From contig LSAX01000003.1 in the NCBI GenBank assembly GCA_001557505.1, positions 372,001 through 436,000 of the forward strand: DNA of 64,000 bases, in the 5' to 3' direction. This DNA comes from Reticulascus tulasneorum (lineage: Eukaryota > Ascomycota > Sordariomycetes > Glomerellales > Reticulascaceae). Each line of letters begins with the position of its first letter. Within the stretch, counting starts at the first letter, position 1. The notes beneath the pieces are model-generated. The model did not search any database, was not told where the DNA came from, and saw nothing but the letters and a program-made list of their open reading frames with translations. Positions 46,295-57,099 of the stretch are shown here, in pieces. The position numbers and the translations under genes were made by a program.

Positions 46295-47960
46295 ATGCTT
46301 GTAAGTTTTTTTTCCTCTTCTCTCCTGCATCTATTCTATCCCGCCAGTGTGGGAATTGGAGAATGGGATCCAATGGCGCAGCCCTTCCGACCAGGGCCTC
46401 CCTCTCCAGCGCCGCAACCGTCCCGTGGCGATCAGACCTGTTCATCGTCCCGTACAGTGTTCGGCGCTCGGGACCGCACCATCAAAATCCTCCCAGACGA
46501 CAGCGCAAAATAATTTAACTCCATCAATGCCACAGACACTAACTCTCCCGTCCCCATTCTAGATCCAATCCGCCCTCATCGCACTCTCCGCGACGCTCGC
46601 GGCCGCCGTCCAACCTCTCGAGGTCCGCGGCAACTCCTTCGTCAACCCCGTCACGGGCAACAAGTTCCAGATCGTCGGCATCGCCTACCAGCCCGGTGGC
46701 AGCGCCGGCTACAACCCCGCCTTGAAGAAGGATCCTCTCAGCAATGGCGAAATATGCATGCGTGACGCTGCCTTGATGCAGACCATGGGCGTCAACGCCA
46801 TTCGTGTCTACAATCTCGACCCGGATATCAGCCATGACGAATGCGCTTCCATCTTCAACGCCGCCGGCATGTACATGCTCCTGGACGTCAACTCCCCGCT
46901 CGTCGGCGAGAGTCTCACCACCGACAAGCCGTGGGAGAGCTACTACATGGAGTACCTGAACCGCACCTTCGCCATCGTCGAGGCCTTCAAGTCGTACCCC
47001 AACACTCTGCTCTTCTTCTCCGGGAACGAGGTTATTAGCCAGCTTCCATCGGCCGAGTTCGTCCCGCCATACCTCCGCGCCGTCACCCGCGACATCAAGA
47101 ACTACGTCAAGAACCACTGCGATCGCAAGATCCCCGTCGGCTACTCCGCCGCCGATGTGCGCGATGTGCTTTTCGACACCTGGAACTACATGCAGTGCGC
47201 TGAAGGCGGCGATGTCGACGACCCGAGCAGGGTCGATCTCTTCGCCCTCAACTCGTACTCTTGGTGCGGCGACTCCACCTTCGAACTGTCGAGCTACGAC
47301 GACCTTGTCTCGGGGCTGAAGGACACCTCCGTACCCGTCTTCTTCTCCGAGTACGGTTGCAATGAGGTCAAGCCCCGTATCTTCTCCGAGGTCGGCACCA
47401 TCTACGGTCCCCAAATGAGTGGCGTCTTCTCTGGATCCGTTGCCTACGAATATACCGAGGAGCCGAACAACTTCGGCCTTGTCAAGGTCGAAAAGGACGG
47501 CTCGGCTCAGTTGCTCGCCGATTTCCACGCCCTTGGCGATCAGTTCAAGAAGCTGGATGTTACAGCCCTTGAGAGCGGTAAGCCGTCCGCCGATTCTCCG
47601 GCCCCGCCGGTATGCGAAACGGCACTTATCACTGAGGTCGGCTTCAACAATAACTTCACTCTTCCCGCCGTTCCCCCAGGCGCCCAGGATATCATCGATA
47701 ACGGCGTGTCTCCCAAGCCCTCCGGTCGGATCGTCGAGATCTCCGACTACACGGTAAAGCTCAAGGTGCTCGACGTCGACGGCACCGAGATTACCGGCCT
47801 AGCCGTGAAGCCCCTGGCTGATGGCGACTCCAACGTCCCAACGACCACCTCCCCAGGCACACCGGCTCCTACCGAGAGCGAGAAGGACGCAGGCGCATCG
47901 GTACGACCGGGACTGTTGATGGCGTTGGGTCTGCCTCTGATTGCACTCTTCTTTTTGTAA
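46295..47960 (+). CDS. GH72 beta-1,3-glucanosyltransferase, GPI-anchored (GAS/GEL type)
   Basis: Two exons: 46295-46300 (only ATG CTT) and 46563-47960, 467 residues; intron 262 bases. Signal peptide MLIQSALIALSATLAAAVQP, then the GH72 domain from LEVRGNSFVNPVTGNKFQIV. The two catalytic glutamates are Glu158 (FFSGNEVIS, acid/base) and Glu265 (FSEYGCNEV, nucleophile). The Cys-rich X8/CBM43 module is absent, as in the GAS1-minus subfamily (Gel1/Gas4 type). The C-terminus has a Thr/Pro-rich spacer and a hydrophobic GPI signal (GLLMALGLPLIALFFL). It elongates and branches beta-1,3-glucan at the wall. Without the 6-base first exon the frame has no start before the signal peptide. Confidence 0.93.
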
Positions 47961-48354
47961 ATGATGCCGCACGCACGGGGGGGGGATGGCACGCATGCAG
48001 GAGCGTGGCTAGAGTTTCTTGATTTATCTTCACTGTAGAATAGATTCCCCTGCTTGTGTATAAACCAGAATAGAAGCTGCACTTCCGTAATTTTCGTACC
48101 CCGTCCTCCGTTGATGCGACGTTCTTTTCCCTGTCCTTATTAGGCCACCTGGGACACTGCAGAAGCTCGGCTGTGGTGTGACGGCCGAGTGACACCCAAC
48201 CCCGTCAGGGGTAGCATGCCCAGGTCTCACCGCCTTCTGCCAGCGACTCATTCTGCCGAGTCACATCCCACATGCCACCACCGAAAGGCACCCAAAAATC
48301 AACGTCTTTTTGACCGCCAACCGCGGAAGCGATTTTGGCATTGCTAGTCACCAC
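47961..48354. other. Intergenic between GH72 and guanylate kinase
   Basis: 3' region of GH72 and promoter of the kinase. Nothing further seen. Confidence 0.6.
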
Positions 48355-49205
48355 ATGCTTCTACGATTTCGCTCTATACCCCGTCCACTCCCCCGATCCG
48401 CTCTCCTTCCTAACCGTCTCGTTCCCCTCCGCAGCTTCGCTTCCACGCCCGCAATGCCACCACGTACGTCCGACCTGCCCTCCACACCACTCGTGCTAAC
48501 ACTCTCTAGTCCCGCCCCCGACCGCCGCCCGCTCATCATATCCGGCCCCTCGGGCGTCGGCAAGGGCACGCTGTACAAGCTCCTCTTCGACCGCCATCCC
48601 GACACCTTCACCCTGTCAGGTTAGTCCCCCTTGCGCTCCCAACTGTTGCCTGCGAGGTCAGCTGACTCCCGGCTTGTTAGTCTCGCATACCACGCGCTCG
48701 CCACGGCCGGGCGAGCATGACGGCGTGGACTACCACTATGTCAGCATGGGGGAGTTCGAAGACCTCATCGGCAAGGACGGCTTCGTCGAGCACGCCAAGT
48801 TCGGGTCGAACCGGTACGGGACGAGCAAGATGACGATCGAGCAGCAGAGCGCGAAGGGGAGGGTCGTGGTGCTGGACATCGAGATGGAGGTATGGCCAGC
48901 TGCAATTCACGAGCGGCCGTGGACGGAGCTAACCTCCCTGGCAGGGCGTCAAGCAAATCAAGAACTCGGATATCTCCGCCCGCTACGTCTTCATCGCCCC
49001 GCCCTCGGCCGACGTGCTCGAGAGGCGCCTCCGTGGCCGCGGCACGGAGACGGAGGAGAATGTGCAGAAGCGGCTGGAGCAGGCCAAGCTGGAGCTGGAG
49101 TATTCCAAGACCGAGGGCGTGCACGACAAGATCATTGTCAACGATGACCTGGAGAAGGCGTATAAGGAGCTTGAAGAGTTTGTCTACAAGCCCGCGGATT
49201 CGTGA
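48355..49205 (+). CDS. guk1: Guanylate kinase with presequence-like N-terminus
   Basis: Exons 48355-48619, 48681-48889, 48945-49205; 244 residues from the first Met, 211 from the second (48454). It phosphorylates GMP to GDP with ATP. The P-loop GPSGVGKG, the GMP-binding SVSHTTRSPRPGE and DGVDYHYVS, and the lid RLRGRGTETEENVQKRL are all present. The first 33 residues (MLLRFRSIPRPLPRSALLPN...) are rich in Arg, Leu, Ser and Pro with no acidic residue, like a mitochondrial presequence; the second Met would give the usual cytosolic form. A GT...AG stretch at about 48463-48508 sits in frame but its removal would shift the frame, so it was kept as coding. Confidence 0.9.
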
Positions 49206-49865
49206 TGCAGAGGCGACCGTGGGATTCAAGTAGACTTGGGGAGGCAAGGTAATGGCTAATCATGGCAAAAGGTGGCGCGGGCTGCATATAGCATCGTCTC
49301 GGAGACGTAGACTACCAAAGCACATACAGATGACACGGGCGGGCTCCCCGTTACGTAGCACCTCACAATGAAATAGTTGGACGGCAATCCGTGTCATTAG
49401 CATCTCATTGTAATTCCACAAGGTATCGAAACGAACTCTCTAGTAGAGCACGGTCTGATTAAAGCATAAGAAAAATCGGAATGGTAGAAACGAGCTCTCG
49501 GGGGTGATACTAAAAGGAAATAACTAAGAAGTTGTGGTAGAAGAACGCGGGTCCAGCTTCGCAAGGGGAGAGGAGGAATACACTGTTTTGACCGACACAA
49601 AGCACGTAAAACAACAACCATTAGGCCAATGGAAGGTATGACCTATATCCGCGCGCCACGCTGACATTTTCCCCACTCCCACTCAGACTCCGACTCTCTC
49701 CCCTCGTTCGTGAGTAGATATTCGCTTTTCCCGGGCAATTAAACCGCCACGCCGCTCGTGTGAGGTCGAGGCCTTTGAATTTTGCTGCGCATAACACCAT
49801 GAAAGTGTAAGCCGTAAGAAGACACGCCGTGCAAGCTTCGCCAACGCCAAAGTGGTATCGCCGAA
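49206..49865. other. Convergent intergenic region
   Basis: 3' ends of guanylate kinase (+) and septin (-). A 208-codon minus-strand frame at 49621-50247 overlaps the septin 3' exon in another frame and is not supported. Confidence 0.55.
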
Positions 49866-51016
49866 CTAGTATCCGTTCATGGTCATTCGTTGCGAGCTCC
49901 GGCTCATTTCTCGGTCGGCGGCAGGGCTGATGGGCCTGCTGCTTGCACCGCCATGCGCACTGCTCTCCTTCAAGGCCAGCAGCTGCTTGGCGCGGAAAGT
50001 CTCGTAGTGGATCTGAGACGTGGTCTCGATAAGATCCTGGAGGTGGGTTCGGAGCAGGAAGTTTCTCAAGTAGACAAACTCGCAGTGGTTCTCGTCCTCG
50101 ACGTTGATGACTCCCCATCGGTTTTGTCGGCCGCGGACCTGCTTGCCGTTGACAATGATCGATTTCTCGGATCCGACAACAGCGAAGGGGATGAGAGTCT
50201 GTCACCGTTTTGTTAGCTGTGAAGATGGTCGCTGTTCGGTACAACATACCTTAATTTGCGAATTCATAGCCCGTTCCTCCTCGTCAAACTCTTCATTGTC
50301 GTAAGGGTACATCTTCAGGTTGTGGAACGCAAACTCCTCCTTGATTCGCTCCTTGAAAGCCTTTCGCTCCTCAAGGGTCAGCGAGTCCGCCTTGGCAATA
50401 ACGGGAACAACGTTGACGACATCCGAGAGCTTCTTCAGGACGACAATGTCGATTGGCTTGAGGGAGTGGCCGGATGGCTGGATGAAGAACAAGCAGCAGT
50501 GAATGCGAGTGTCTTGGATGTACCGCTCACGCTGGGCGGTGAGTTCCTTTCGTAGGTAGGCGGAGTGCTGGTCCTTGATATACTTGACGATTGGATCCCA
50601 GCAGCGGTCGTTGTTGACCAGGTCGCCGTACCCGGGGGTATCAACGATGTTGAGTCTCAGACGGACGCCGTTCTCCTCGATGAGATGCGAGGCGCCTTGA
50701 ATCTCGGTTGTGGATCGGATTGGCTCGTCAGGAACCATACGACCCTTGGAGTCGATCAGGTGAGAGGCGAAGATGGTGTTGATCAGGGTCGACTTGCCCA
50801 ACCCAGTCTGGCCTGCACGAGACACGGACGATTAGCAACCGCCGGACACGAGAGTTTGACGCGGTGCGACTTGGGGACGAGGAGAAACTCACCAACGCAG
50901 ATGACGTTGAACTGGAAACCACGCTTCAAGAGCTTGCGCTCAATCTGGGAGGTGATGCTGTCGAAACCTACATGGGCCGTGGGGAAGATGGTGGATGGGG
51001 GCATCGTCTGAGCCAT
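49866..51016 (-). CDS. cdc10: Septin, Cdc10 class
   Basis: Three exons: 51016-50893, 50812-50250, 50198-49866; 339 residues. N-terminal VGFDSITSQIERKLLKRGFQ is the polybasic and septin start typical of Cdc10. GTPase motifs follow: G1 GQTGLGKST, G3 DTPGYGD, G4 AKAD; the septin unique element (RWGVINVEDENHCEFVYLRN and HLQDLIETTSQIHYE) is complete. There is no C-terminal coiled coil, only a short Ser-rich tail, which fits Cdc10 (AspD of Aspergillus) rather than Cdc3, Cdc11 or Cdc12. It polymerises into heterooctamers at septation sites and hyphal branch points. Divergent from the bL32m gene across 591 bases. Confidence 0.92.
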
Positions 51017-51607
51017 GGCGAATAGACTTTTTTTGGGGTAATGAGTGAATCTGAGATGTGGCTCTATTCCAAGAAAACCGGATTGGATCTGGCTGAGGGT
51101 GCTGAGGGTATTCGGTGTCTGTGTTTGGGGGACAGGTCGAAGAGGATTACGACGTTAAAGGGATGTTTCGAAAGCTCAGTTTACCAGCCGGTGTGAAGGG
51201 GAATTTTGTCTCTGGCTGGCACATTCCTTGGAGTCTCTCTCTCCTGCCACCAGCAAACAATAATTTCCGTGCTGGCAGGTGCAGGGGCCATCAAAAGGGG
51301 GAAGGGGGCAGGAGGCGAGCCTGATTGGTTGGGAAACCGTCTGTGCGCTTTCGAGGTCGCGATTGGCTGTTGGCCAATTTGACAACCACCCGCAGATTTT
51401 CGAGGAAGCCATCACGCGAAGCGAATTTAGAGCTTCATCTACCTACCCTGGCGCAGACTAATTTGTTGACCACCCCTTCGATCTCCGGCCGTAGACATCA
51501 TATACCATCTGGAAGACCTGTCGACCAGCAGGCACAGTTCAATTGTATCCTGCAACTCGACACCAGCAACACTACGCAACGGAGCTTGGCTCCCCGATAC
51601 CTGCGCC
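51017..51607. other. Divergent promoter region, septin and bL32m
   Basis: 591 bases between the two starts; no coding frame supported. Confidence 0.6.
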
Positions 51608-52071
51608 ATGGCTGCAATCATGGCTGCCCAACCACTCCGAATTCCCTCTCTCCTCCCGCGGCTCTCCGCCCCAGTCTTTCTACAGTCGTTCAGGATAGGC
51701 GCCGTCTACACCCGAAACCTCTCACATCCTCTCCTACCGTCGTTATCGATCGCCATCCCCGCCATCCAACTGAACATCCCGGCATGGCTGGGGGACATAT
51801 GGGAATCGGTCCTCAAGGCAGTGCCGAAGAAGAAGACGTCACACATGAAGAAGAGACACAGACAAATGGCAGGCAAGGCCCTCAAGGATGTCAAGGCAGT
51901 CTGCATGTGCCCCGGCTGCGGGCAAATTAAGAGGACGCACTTGATATGTCCTCACTGCATGGGCCGTAAGTTGAAGCGAGTTCCAAATGTGCCTTTACTG
52001 TTCCCTAACGTGCGACTACAGAAATCAAAGATATGTGGACTCAGGACAACCCCTCGGGCAAGTTTGTTTAG
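51608..52071 (+). CDS. mrpl32: Mitochondrial large-subunit ribosomal protein bL32m
   Basis: Two exons, 51608-51965 and 52022-52071, 135 residues. The N-terminal about 70 residues are a presequence and linker (MAAIMAAQPLRIPSLLPRLS), removed in yeast by the m-AAA protease during maturation. The mature part begins near AVPKKKTSHMKKRHRQMAG, the L32 signature, with the zinc ribbon CMCPGCGQIKRTHLICPHC. The second exon gives the tail IKDMWTQDNPSGKFV. It acts in the mitoribosomal large subunit. The intron splits the codon after HCMG. Confidence 0.93.
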
Positions 52072-52759
52072 GTCGCGGGTTTCGGCTTTAGATATGTATA
52101 TCGAATGTACAACAGTTTAACACTGGCGCAGAGGATTGTTACCGAGCCAGTGGTTCTACCAGTGGTTTTGGCATTGGTGCGCGATTGCATCTACCCTGTC
52201 AAATCTATTTGTAAGAGCTTGCGCGGTGCAAGATCTGGGCTTTGCAAAGAAGATTTCCTCAGATCTCACGATGCTTGGCAAGAAGCGATGCTTTCTCTAT
52301 TGAGTGGAGGAAAATGGAATATAGAAGCTGCAGCTCGGTAGAAAACCGAATAAGAAAGATCCCTACAAGATCGTCTTGATACACCGTCCGGTTGATATCT
52401 GTCGTGCAAGCAGCGTGGCAAGTCGGGAAGTGGGAGCTCGTGATCAGCTTGTCTAGCAACGTATTGCACGTGCACTCAAAGTCTGGTCCTGGTAGTGTGC
52501 TTCTAGTAGTTTGCTATTTGGAAGCACGGTACGGATATTCTCTAAGTTGATCCTTTGTGTGCCGTTTTAGCTTCGAACAAGCGCGGTAAGGTAGCACTGG
52601 TAGGTAGTAATGTAAGGTAATTAGGTAGCCTCCAGCTGTTTTCGCGTTCGCTGCCCCTCCAAAAAAGATTTCTGTGATGTCAACCCCACAATCTACTTTC
52701 CTTCTACAACCGTCCTCCTCTGACGCCTAAATGATCTCTGCCCACATGGATCGGTAGCA
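52072..52759. other. Intergenic between bL32m and ski8
   Basis: 3' region and promoter, with recurrent GGTAG/AGGTA words at 52590-52630. No gene seen. Confidence 0.55.
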
Positions 52760-53895
52760 ATGGTAAGCAAATGCAATGGTCCTACCTGCACAAGACTAAC
52801 TCTACAAGTCGAAACAATACCTGACCACGCACACAGTGGACAATGGTGAGTTGCCCCGATCCCTAGCTACCCCGCCAAAGCTCTGCTCTGCGGTTCCAGC
52901 ACAACGTGCTGAACGTTGGCAGCCCACATAACGGATATCTTCTCGCTGGCTGCGACACCTCGAGCACTGCTCTCAGCAAGCGGCTCTTCGACTCTACACA
53001 TCCACAACACCACGGACCCGACTTTTCCCATTTCACAATCACTCAGCGGGGCGCACAAGCTGGGCTGCCACCACGTCTGCACGTCGCGAAACGGCTTCGT
53101 TGCAGCTAGTGCTGGATTTGGCGGGGAGGTGAAGGTCTGGACGGTCAACAAGGAGACAGGCGAATGGAGGTTGCATATTGAGATACCGAGGGAGGATGCC
53201 AAGGCGGGCGAGGTCTGGGCCATCGCGCTCAGCGAGGACGGCCAATACTTGGCAAGCACGACCTATGATGGTAGAATAAATGTGTGGGATGTTATAGACG
53301 AGAAGTCGCCCAAGATACGGCGGTATGAGACCACTGGGAGTGCGGGTGCCGGGAGCTTTGGGATGTGCGTGGACTTGAGCCGAGATGGAAGACTCACGGC
53401 CAGTGGCCATCAGGACGGGGCTGTCTACGTTTTCAACAACGACACTGGGCGTCTACTCTATTCGCTCTCAGGTAAGTACCTCCCTCGACCCAGAACGAAG
53501 CCCGGCTGACCGTGACATTCATAGGGCTGGCAAAGCCAGTGCGAGCTGTGGCATTCTCACCAGGTAACACGCGACTCGCGGCCGCAGGTGATGCTGGAGT
53601 CATTGCACTCTACGATATGCAGCATGGCGAACATGTTGGCAACCTGACAGGTCACTCATCTTGGATCACATCCCTCGACTGGAACGACACGGGAGAGTAT
53701 CTTCTCAGTGGCGCGATGGACGGAAAGGCGAAGGTCTGGTCAATCGACAGGGGTGCTTCCGTTGCCACACATAGCGAGACCGATAAGGCGCTGTGGTCCG
53801 TCAGATGGCTGCCCAAGACGGGGCGGAACGAGGCATTCTGTACAGCCGGAGCCAACCGGAGTTTATCGTTCTATCGGGAAGCTACAGGAGTTTAG
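52760..53895 (+). CDS. ski8: WD-repeat protein Ski8
   Basis: Four exons: 52760-52762 (ATG only), 52809-52845, 52923-53471, 53525-53895; 960 nt, 319 residues, closing exactly. The product starts MSKQYLTTHTVDNAH, then DIFSLAATPRALLSASGSST and about seven WD repeats (GEVKVWTV, GEVWAIALSEDGQYLASTTYDGRIN, SASGHQDGAVYVF-like, GHSSWITSLDWNDTGEYLLS, MDGKAKVWS), ending SLSFYREATGV. Ski8 is the scaffold of the cytosolic Ski2-Ski3-Ski8 complex feeding RNA to the exosome; fungal homologues also act in meiotic recombination (Rec14). The start relies on a three-base exon, supported by the frame and the conserved second residue onward. Confidence 0.9.
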
Positions 53896-54149
53896 TTTTC
53901 GAGGCCTGTGGAACTTGGGACTAGGCCAAGGGCTCTGCATAGCTTCTGTACTTTGCTTTTGGGTTGTACTTTGTCCATGACATAAAGACGCGGCGGGAAA
54001 ACGGAGTGAACAAGGAGAGCTAGTGTTTCTTGATAATGAAATACGTGAAATGCACTGTATTCGCTCCTAGATCATCGATTGTGCTGAGGCATTGAGGAAT
54101 GATTATATGAAATATGTGGAATCGATTTGCATTCGTCGACTGTAGTGTT

Positions 54150-54290
54150 CCTCATCCTCCTCCTTACTCTTTTCTCTTCCTTCTCTTCCTTTTCCTGCAC
54201 TTCATCTTCCTCCCCTTCCTCTTCCTCTTCCTGCTCTTCCTCTTCCTGCACTTCGTCTTCCTTCCCTTCCTCCCCCCCCTTCTCTCCTCT
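54150..54290. repeat. CTTCCT pyrimidine tract with imperfect longer repeats
   Basis: Plus strand is nearly all C and T, with repeated blocks such as CTTCCTCTTCCTGC(A/T)CTTC; the apparent open frames in it are low-complexity artefacts. Confidence 0.75.
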
Positions 54291-55192
54291 ATATGGCTTT
54301 TCTTTTGTCGACTTTAATTTTTGCCTCGCCTGCTGTAAACGGGTTTACCTAGAGTTTTCAGCTTTTATATCTTATTCATATTGAATTGCTTTTTCTCACT
54401 TTTTGAATATTTTTCTACTATGAAGGATTAAATACTAAAATTTACTTCTAATGAAACTAGTTAGGTGTAAATATAGTGTTAATCTCATGGCAACAGTTCA
54501 AAGGAAGAGTTCTCTGCTACATTTAATGTGCTTATCGCTCAGTTCAAACTAAATCCTTCCACCAATTAAAATTTCCACCAAATACATTCACCTTAATCCA
54601 TTCCAAGGAGAAAAGGTGAGAAAAATCGAACAAGGCCAAAGAATCAAGATCAGAAAGTGCAATTCGTCCGTGACTCTGAATTTGTGTCTTGTGATACCCG
54701 GCCGAACTTTTTCATTGGTAGTTCCGTGTTCTGTTTGCTCTTTCTATTTTGATGTTGGCTCTGCCTGCAGTATGCGACAGCGTCGTTTCGCGAGAATGTT
54801 CGGATCCTGAATCCTATTAACTTAACTAAGGTAGTTATTCAACCCAGTCAAGTTACGATGGCCTCGGCAGGATAACAGAAGAATATGCGTGACAGTCTTT
54901 AATATTGGTTTGGTCTTACGTTATATCCCAAAATGGAAGTATTGGCTCTTTCAAGCTTCTAGAAAAATGTCGATGGTTACATTATGCTGCTTATAATTCT
55001 CTCAATGTAACCGCTGGGCTGATCCTTCATCCGAATTTTGGCGAACTGCTTCATGGAATCACCACAAGATACTGCGAGTGGATTGCATCGTGGAAACACC
55101 ACAACGTATTCAGACGGGATAACTGCGAAATAATCGGTTCAAAGATGCCTCGACCGGTATGAAGTACGTGTCCAGTGTGTCGGTCAAATGAC

Positions 55193-55200
55193 TATATAAG
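55193..55200 (+). promoter_or_regulatory. TATA-box-like element of the zincin-like gene
   Basis: TATATAAG about 160 bases before the ATG at 55361; motif and position only. Confidence 0.45.
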
Positions 55201-55360
55201 ACGAGTTGATTCTCACGATGTCGATGTCTTCAAAAAGCCGATCTACAAGCGCTCTCAGCTAGGCAACCTCCCTCGACCAGTAGATTATCCCTGGAAACTG
55301 CTTCTGTTCAGTCTCTTTCTCAGGCTATCCTTGTGTTGTTGAGCCTTGCAAGTTGTTAAG

Positions 55361-56476
55361 ATGTTGTTCTCACGTCTCGCCCTGGCCATCGGCCTATCTG
55401 CCGTTCATGTGGCCTCCCAGCTGAGCAAGCCGGCTCTGTGGCCCAACCTAGACTTTATCGCCCCGACTTTGGGCTCCCTTCCTCCCGCCAGCGTCAGGAT
55501 CTCGGCCTGGGCCAGCGGTCTCCTGTCTAAGGGCTGCAGGGATCGTGCTGTTGCCGATAGCATCAACCCTACGGCGATGAGGCAGTACACAGTGACTCTA
55601 GGTGACGTGAGTTCTTTTCTATCCACTCTTATGTATTTATCTCCGTGATAAATTTCCGCTGCTGAGACGACAAATCACAGTGCAGCCAGGTCTGGTATGT
55701 TTGCCAGGAGCAAGGCTCGACGCCTGACATCAACACCCTGGTCACCAACTTCGCCCGCCTGCCTGTTCGCATGCGCCAGTGGGTCAACGACGTGATCCAC
55801 TATAGGGTCGGTAGTGGTGCGTATGCCTTTGGCGCCACGGTGGCCTTCCGTAGTACGAGCGCCAGTGTGGCCGTGATGATCCACGAGGCCACCCATACAG
55901 TCGACTTTGGTGTAAGCAGGGCCTAATCATACCCCTTGTCTTCCAGAGTCTGAGTTGCTGACTACGTAACCGAACCTCAGGATGGCTTCTTCTCGATGCA
56001 GTCCGGAGACCAGGAGTGGGCTGACGCCTACAACTTGGACAGCGCCGTGCCGGATAATTATGCCCGCAGCAGTTTCACCGAGGTAAGCCGCGCCCACCAA
56101 GACCCTTCTCCTGGAGTAACCCTCCATCGATCTTCGCCCTAACTGTTCACAGAACTTAGCTCAGTTCCCTGGCTTAATCATCTATGACCGCTTCACCAAT
56201 GGCCAGCTCCAAACCAGGCCAGAGCTGCCGCGCATAGGCCACCAGCTGCAGAAGGTGTCAGACCAGGGGGATTGGAACAGCCCCTACGGCGGGCGCATCC
56301 TGGACCCGACCTCGAGCGGCCTGTCGTGCACGCGCCGCTGGGCCCTGCAGCCTCCCGTAAACGCCACGACCGGCGCCGCTATTGGTAGAGCACCGGGTCA
56401 GGACACCGGCGTTGGGATCGAGGTCGAGGCGCTGCCTGAGGGGAGGATCGACAAGACTGAATGCACCATTGCGTAA
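55361..56476 (+). CDS. Secreted zincin-like protein with HEATH motif
   Basis: Four exons: 55361-55606, 55681-55911, 55981-56082, 56153-56476; all introns in phase 0; 300 residues. Signal peptide MLFSRLALAIGLSAVHVASQ. The mature protein contains VAVMIHEATHTVDFG, an HExxH zinc-binding motif, preceded by a probable beta strand (GATVAFRSTSASVAV) and followed by SGDQEWADAYNLDSAVPDNYA with a possible third ligand. Several cysteines (CRDRAV, CSQVWYVCQE, LSCTRRW, TECTIA) suggest disulfides. It resembles secreted fungal proteins annotated as conidiation-specific protein 13-like or putative metalloproteases; I am sure of the motif, less of the family. Activity unproven. Confidence 0.78.
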
Positions 56477-57099
56477 AGCGAAAGGGGGCAGACGTGACAC
56501 TTAGCCGTTGCTGTGGCGGCGTTAGTCCAGCTGAAACAGAAACTTGGATAGTAGAGAGTGAACTTCGGAGGAGAGCACTGGTCTCAAGTAGTGTATCTAA
56601 GCAAAGAGAATGTCAATAGCAGCGTACGAACCCTACCCTTGACCCATGGCTGCGTGACAAAATCTAGTGATATAATCGAGATTTGTGTGGGGAATAAAAA
56701 CCGTGGCTTGTTTTGCCAGGGCTAAATATGATTTTCCACTGGCGCCAATTCAATCTACTATGTAATAGGATAGTAGCAGCTCCGCTGAAGTAGGAGGATG
56801 TTTCTATCATACTTACAGTTGTCCCTGTGTATTCCTAGAATAGACTCATTCGGATACTGTGCTACCTAGGTAGTAGTACCTCGCTCCAGTAAGTATCTCC
56901 GAAAGGCATCTGTCGCCATCCAGGTCCAGCTCTTTCCGAATATATATCTTTTCTATGAGAACCTTATATACACCTCCTGAGCTTGTCACTACTTCAGCCT
57001 TCTGGACCATATCTATCCTCCAACTCAAATTGGACACTCCTCGCCTTCACATCTTCACCCATAAAAAAATTTATTGTGCATATCTCCATCACCCAATGG
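56477..57099. other. Convergent intergenic region
   Basis: 3' ends of the zincin-like (+) and membrane-protein (-) genes; AT-rich around 56700-57080. No gene seen. Confidence 0.55.

Larger units (their letters stand above)
53896..55360. other. Intergenic, AT-rich in part, with a pyrimidine microsatellite
   Basis: No gene supported. 54150-54290 is a CTTCCT-type tract; 54340-54620 is markedly AT-rich. The right end is the promoter of the zincin-like gene. Confidence 0.55.

Noticed and set aside
46539..47528. 329-codon minus-strand frame opposite GH72
   Set aside because: Antisense shadow; the plus-strand frame carries both catalytic glutamates and a signal peptide.
48463..48508. Possible first intron of guanylate kinase (GTACGT...CTAG)
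   Set aside because: Removing it shifts the frame, while reading through keeps the kinase in frame from either Met.
54114..54384. Overlapping Ser- and Phe/Leu-rich short frames
   Set aside because: Both are translations of the CTTCCT pyrimidine microsatellite.
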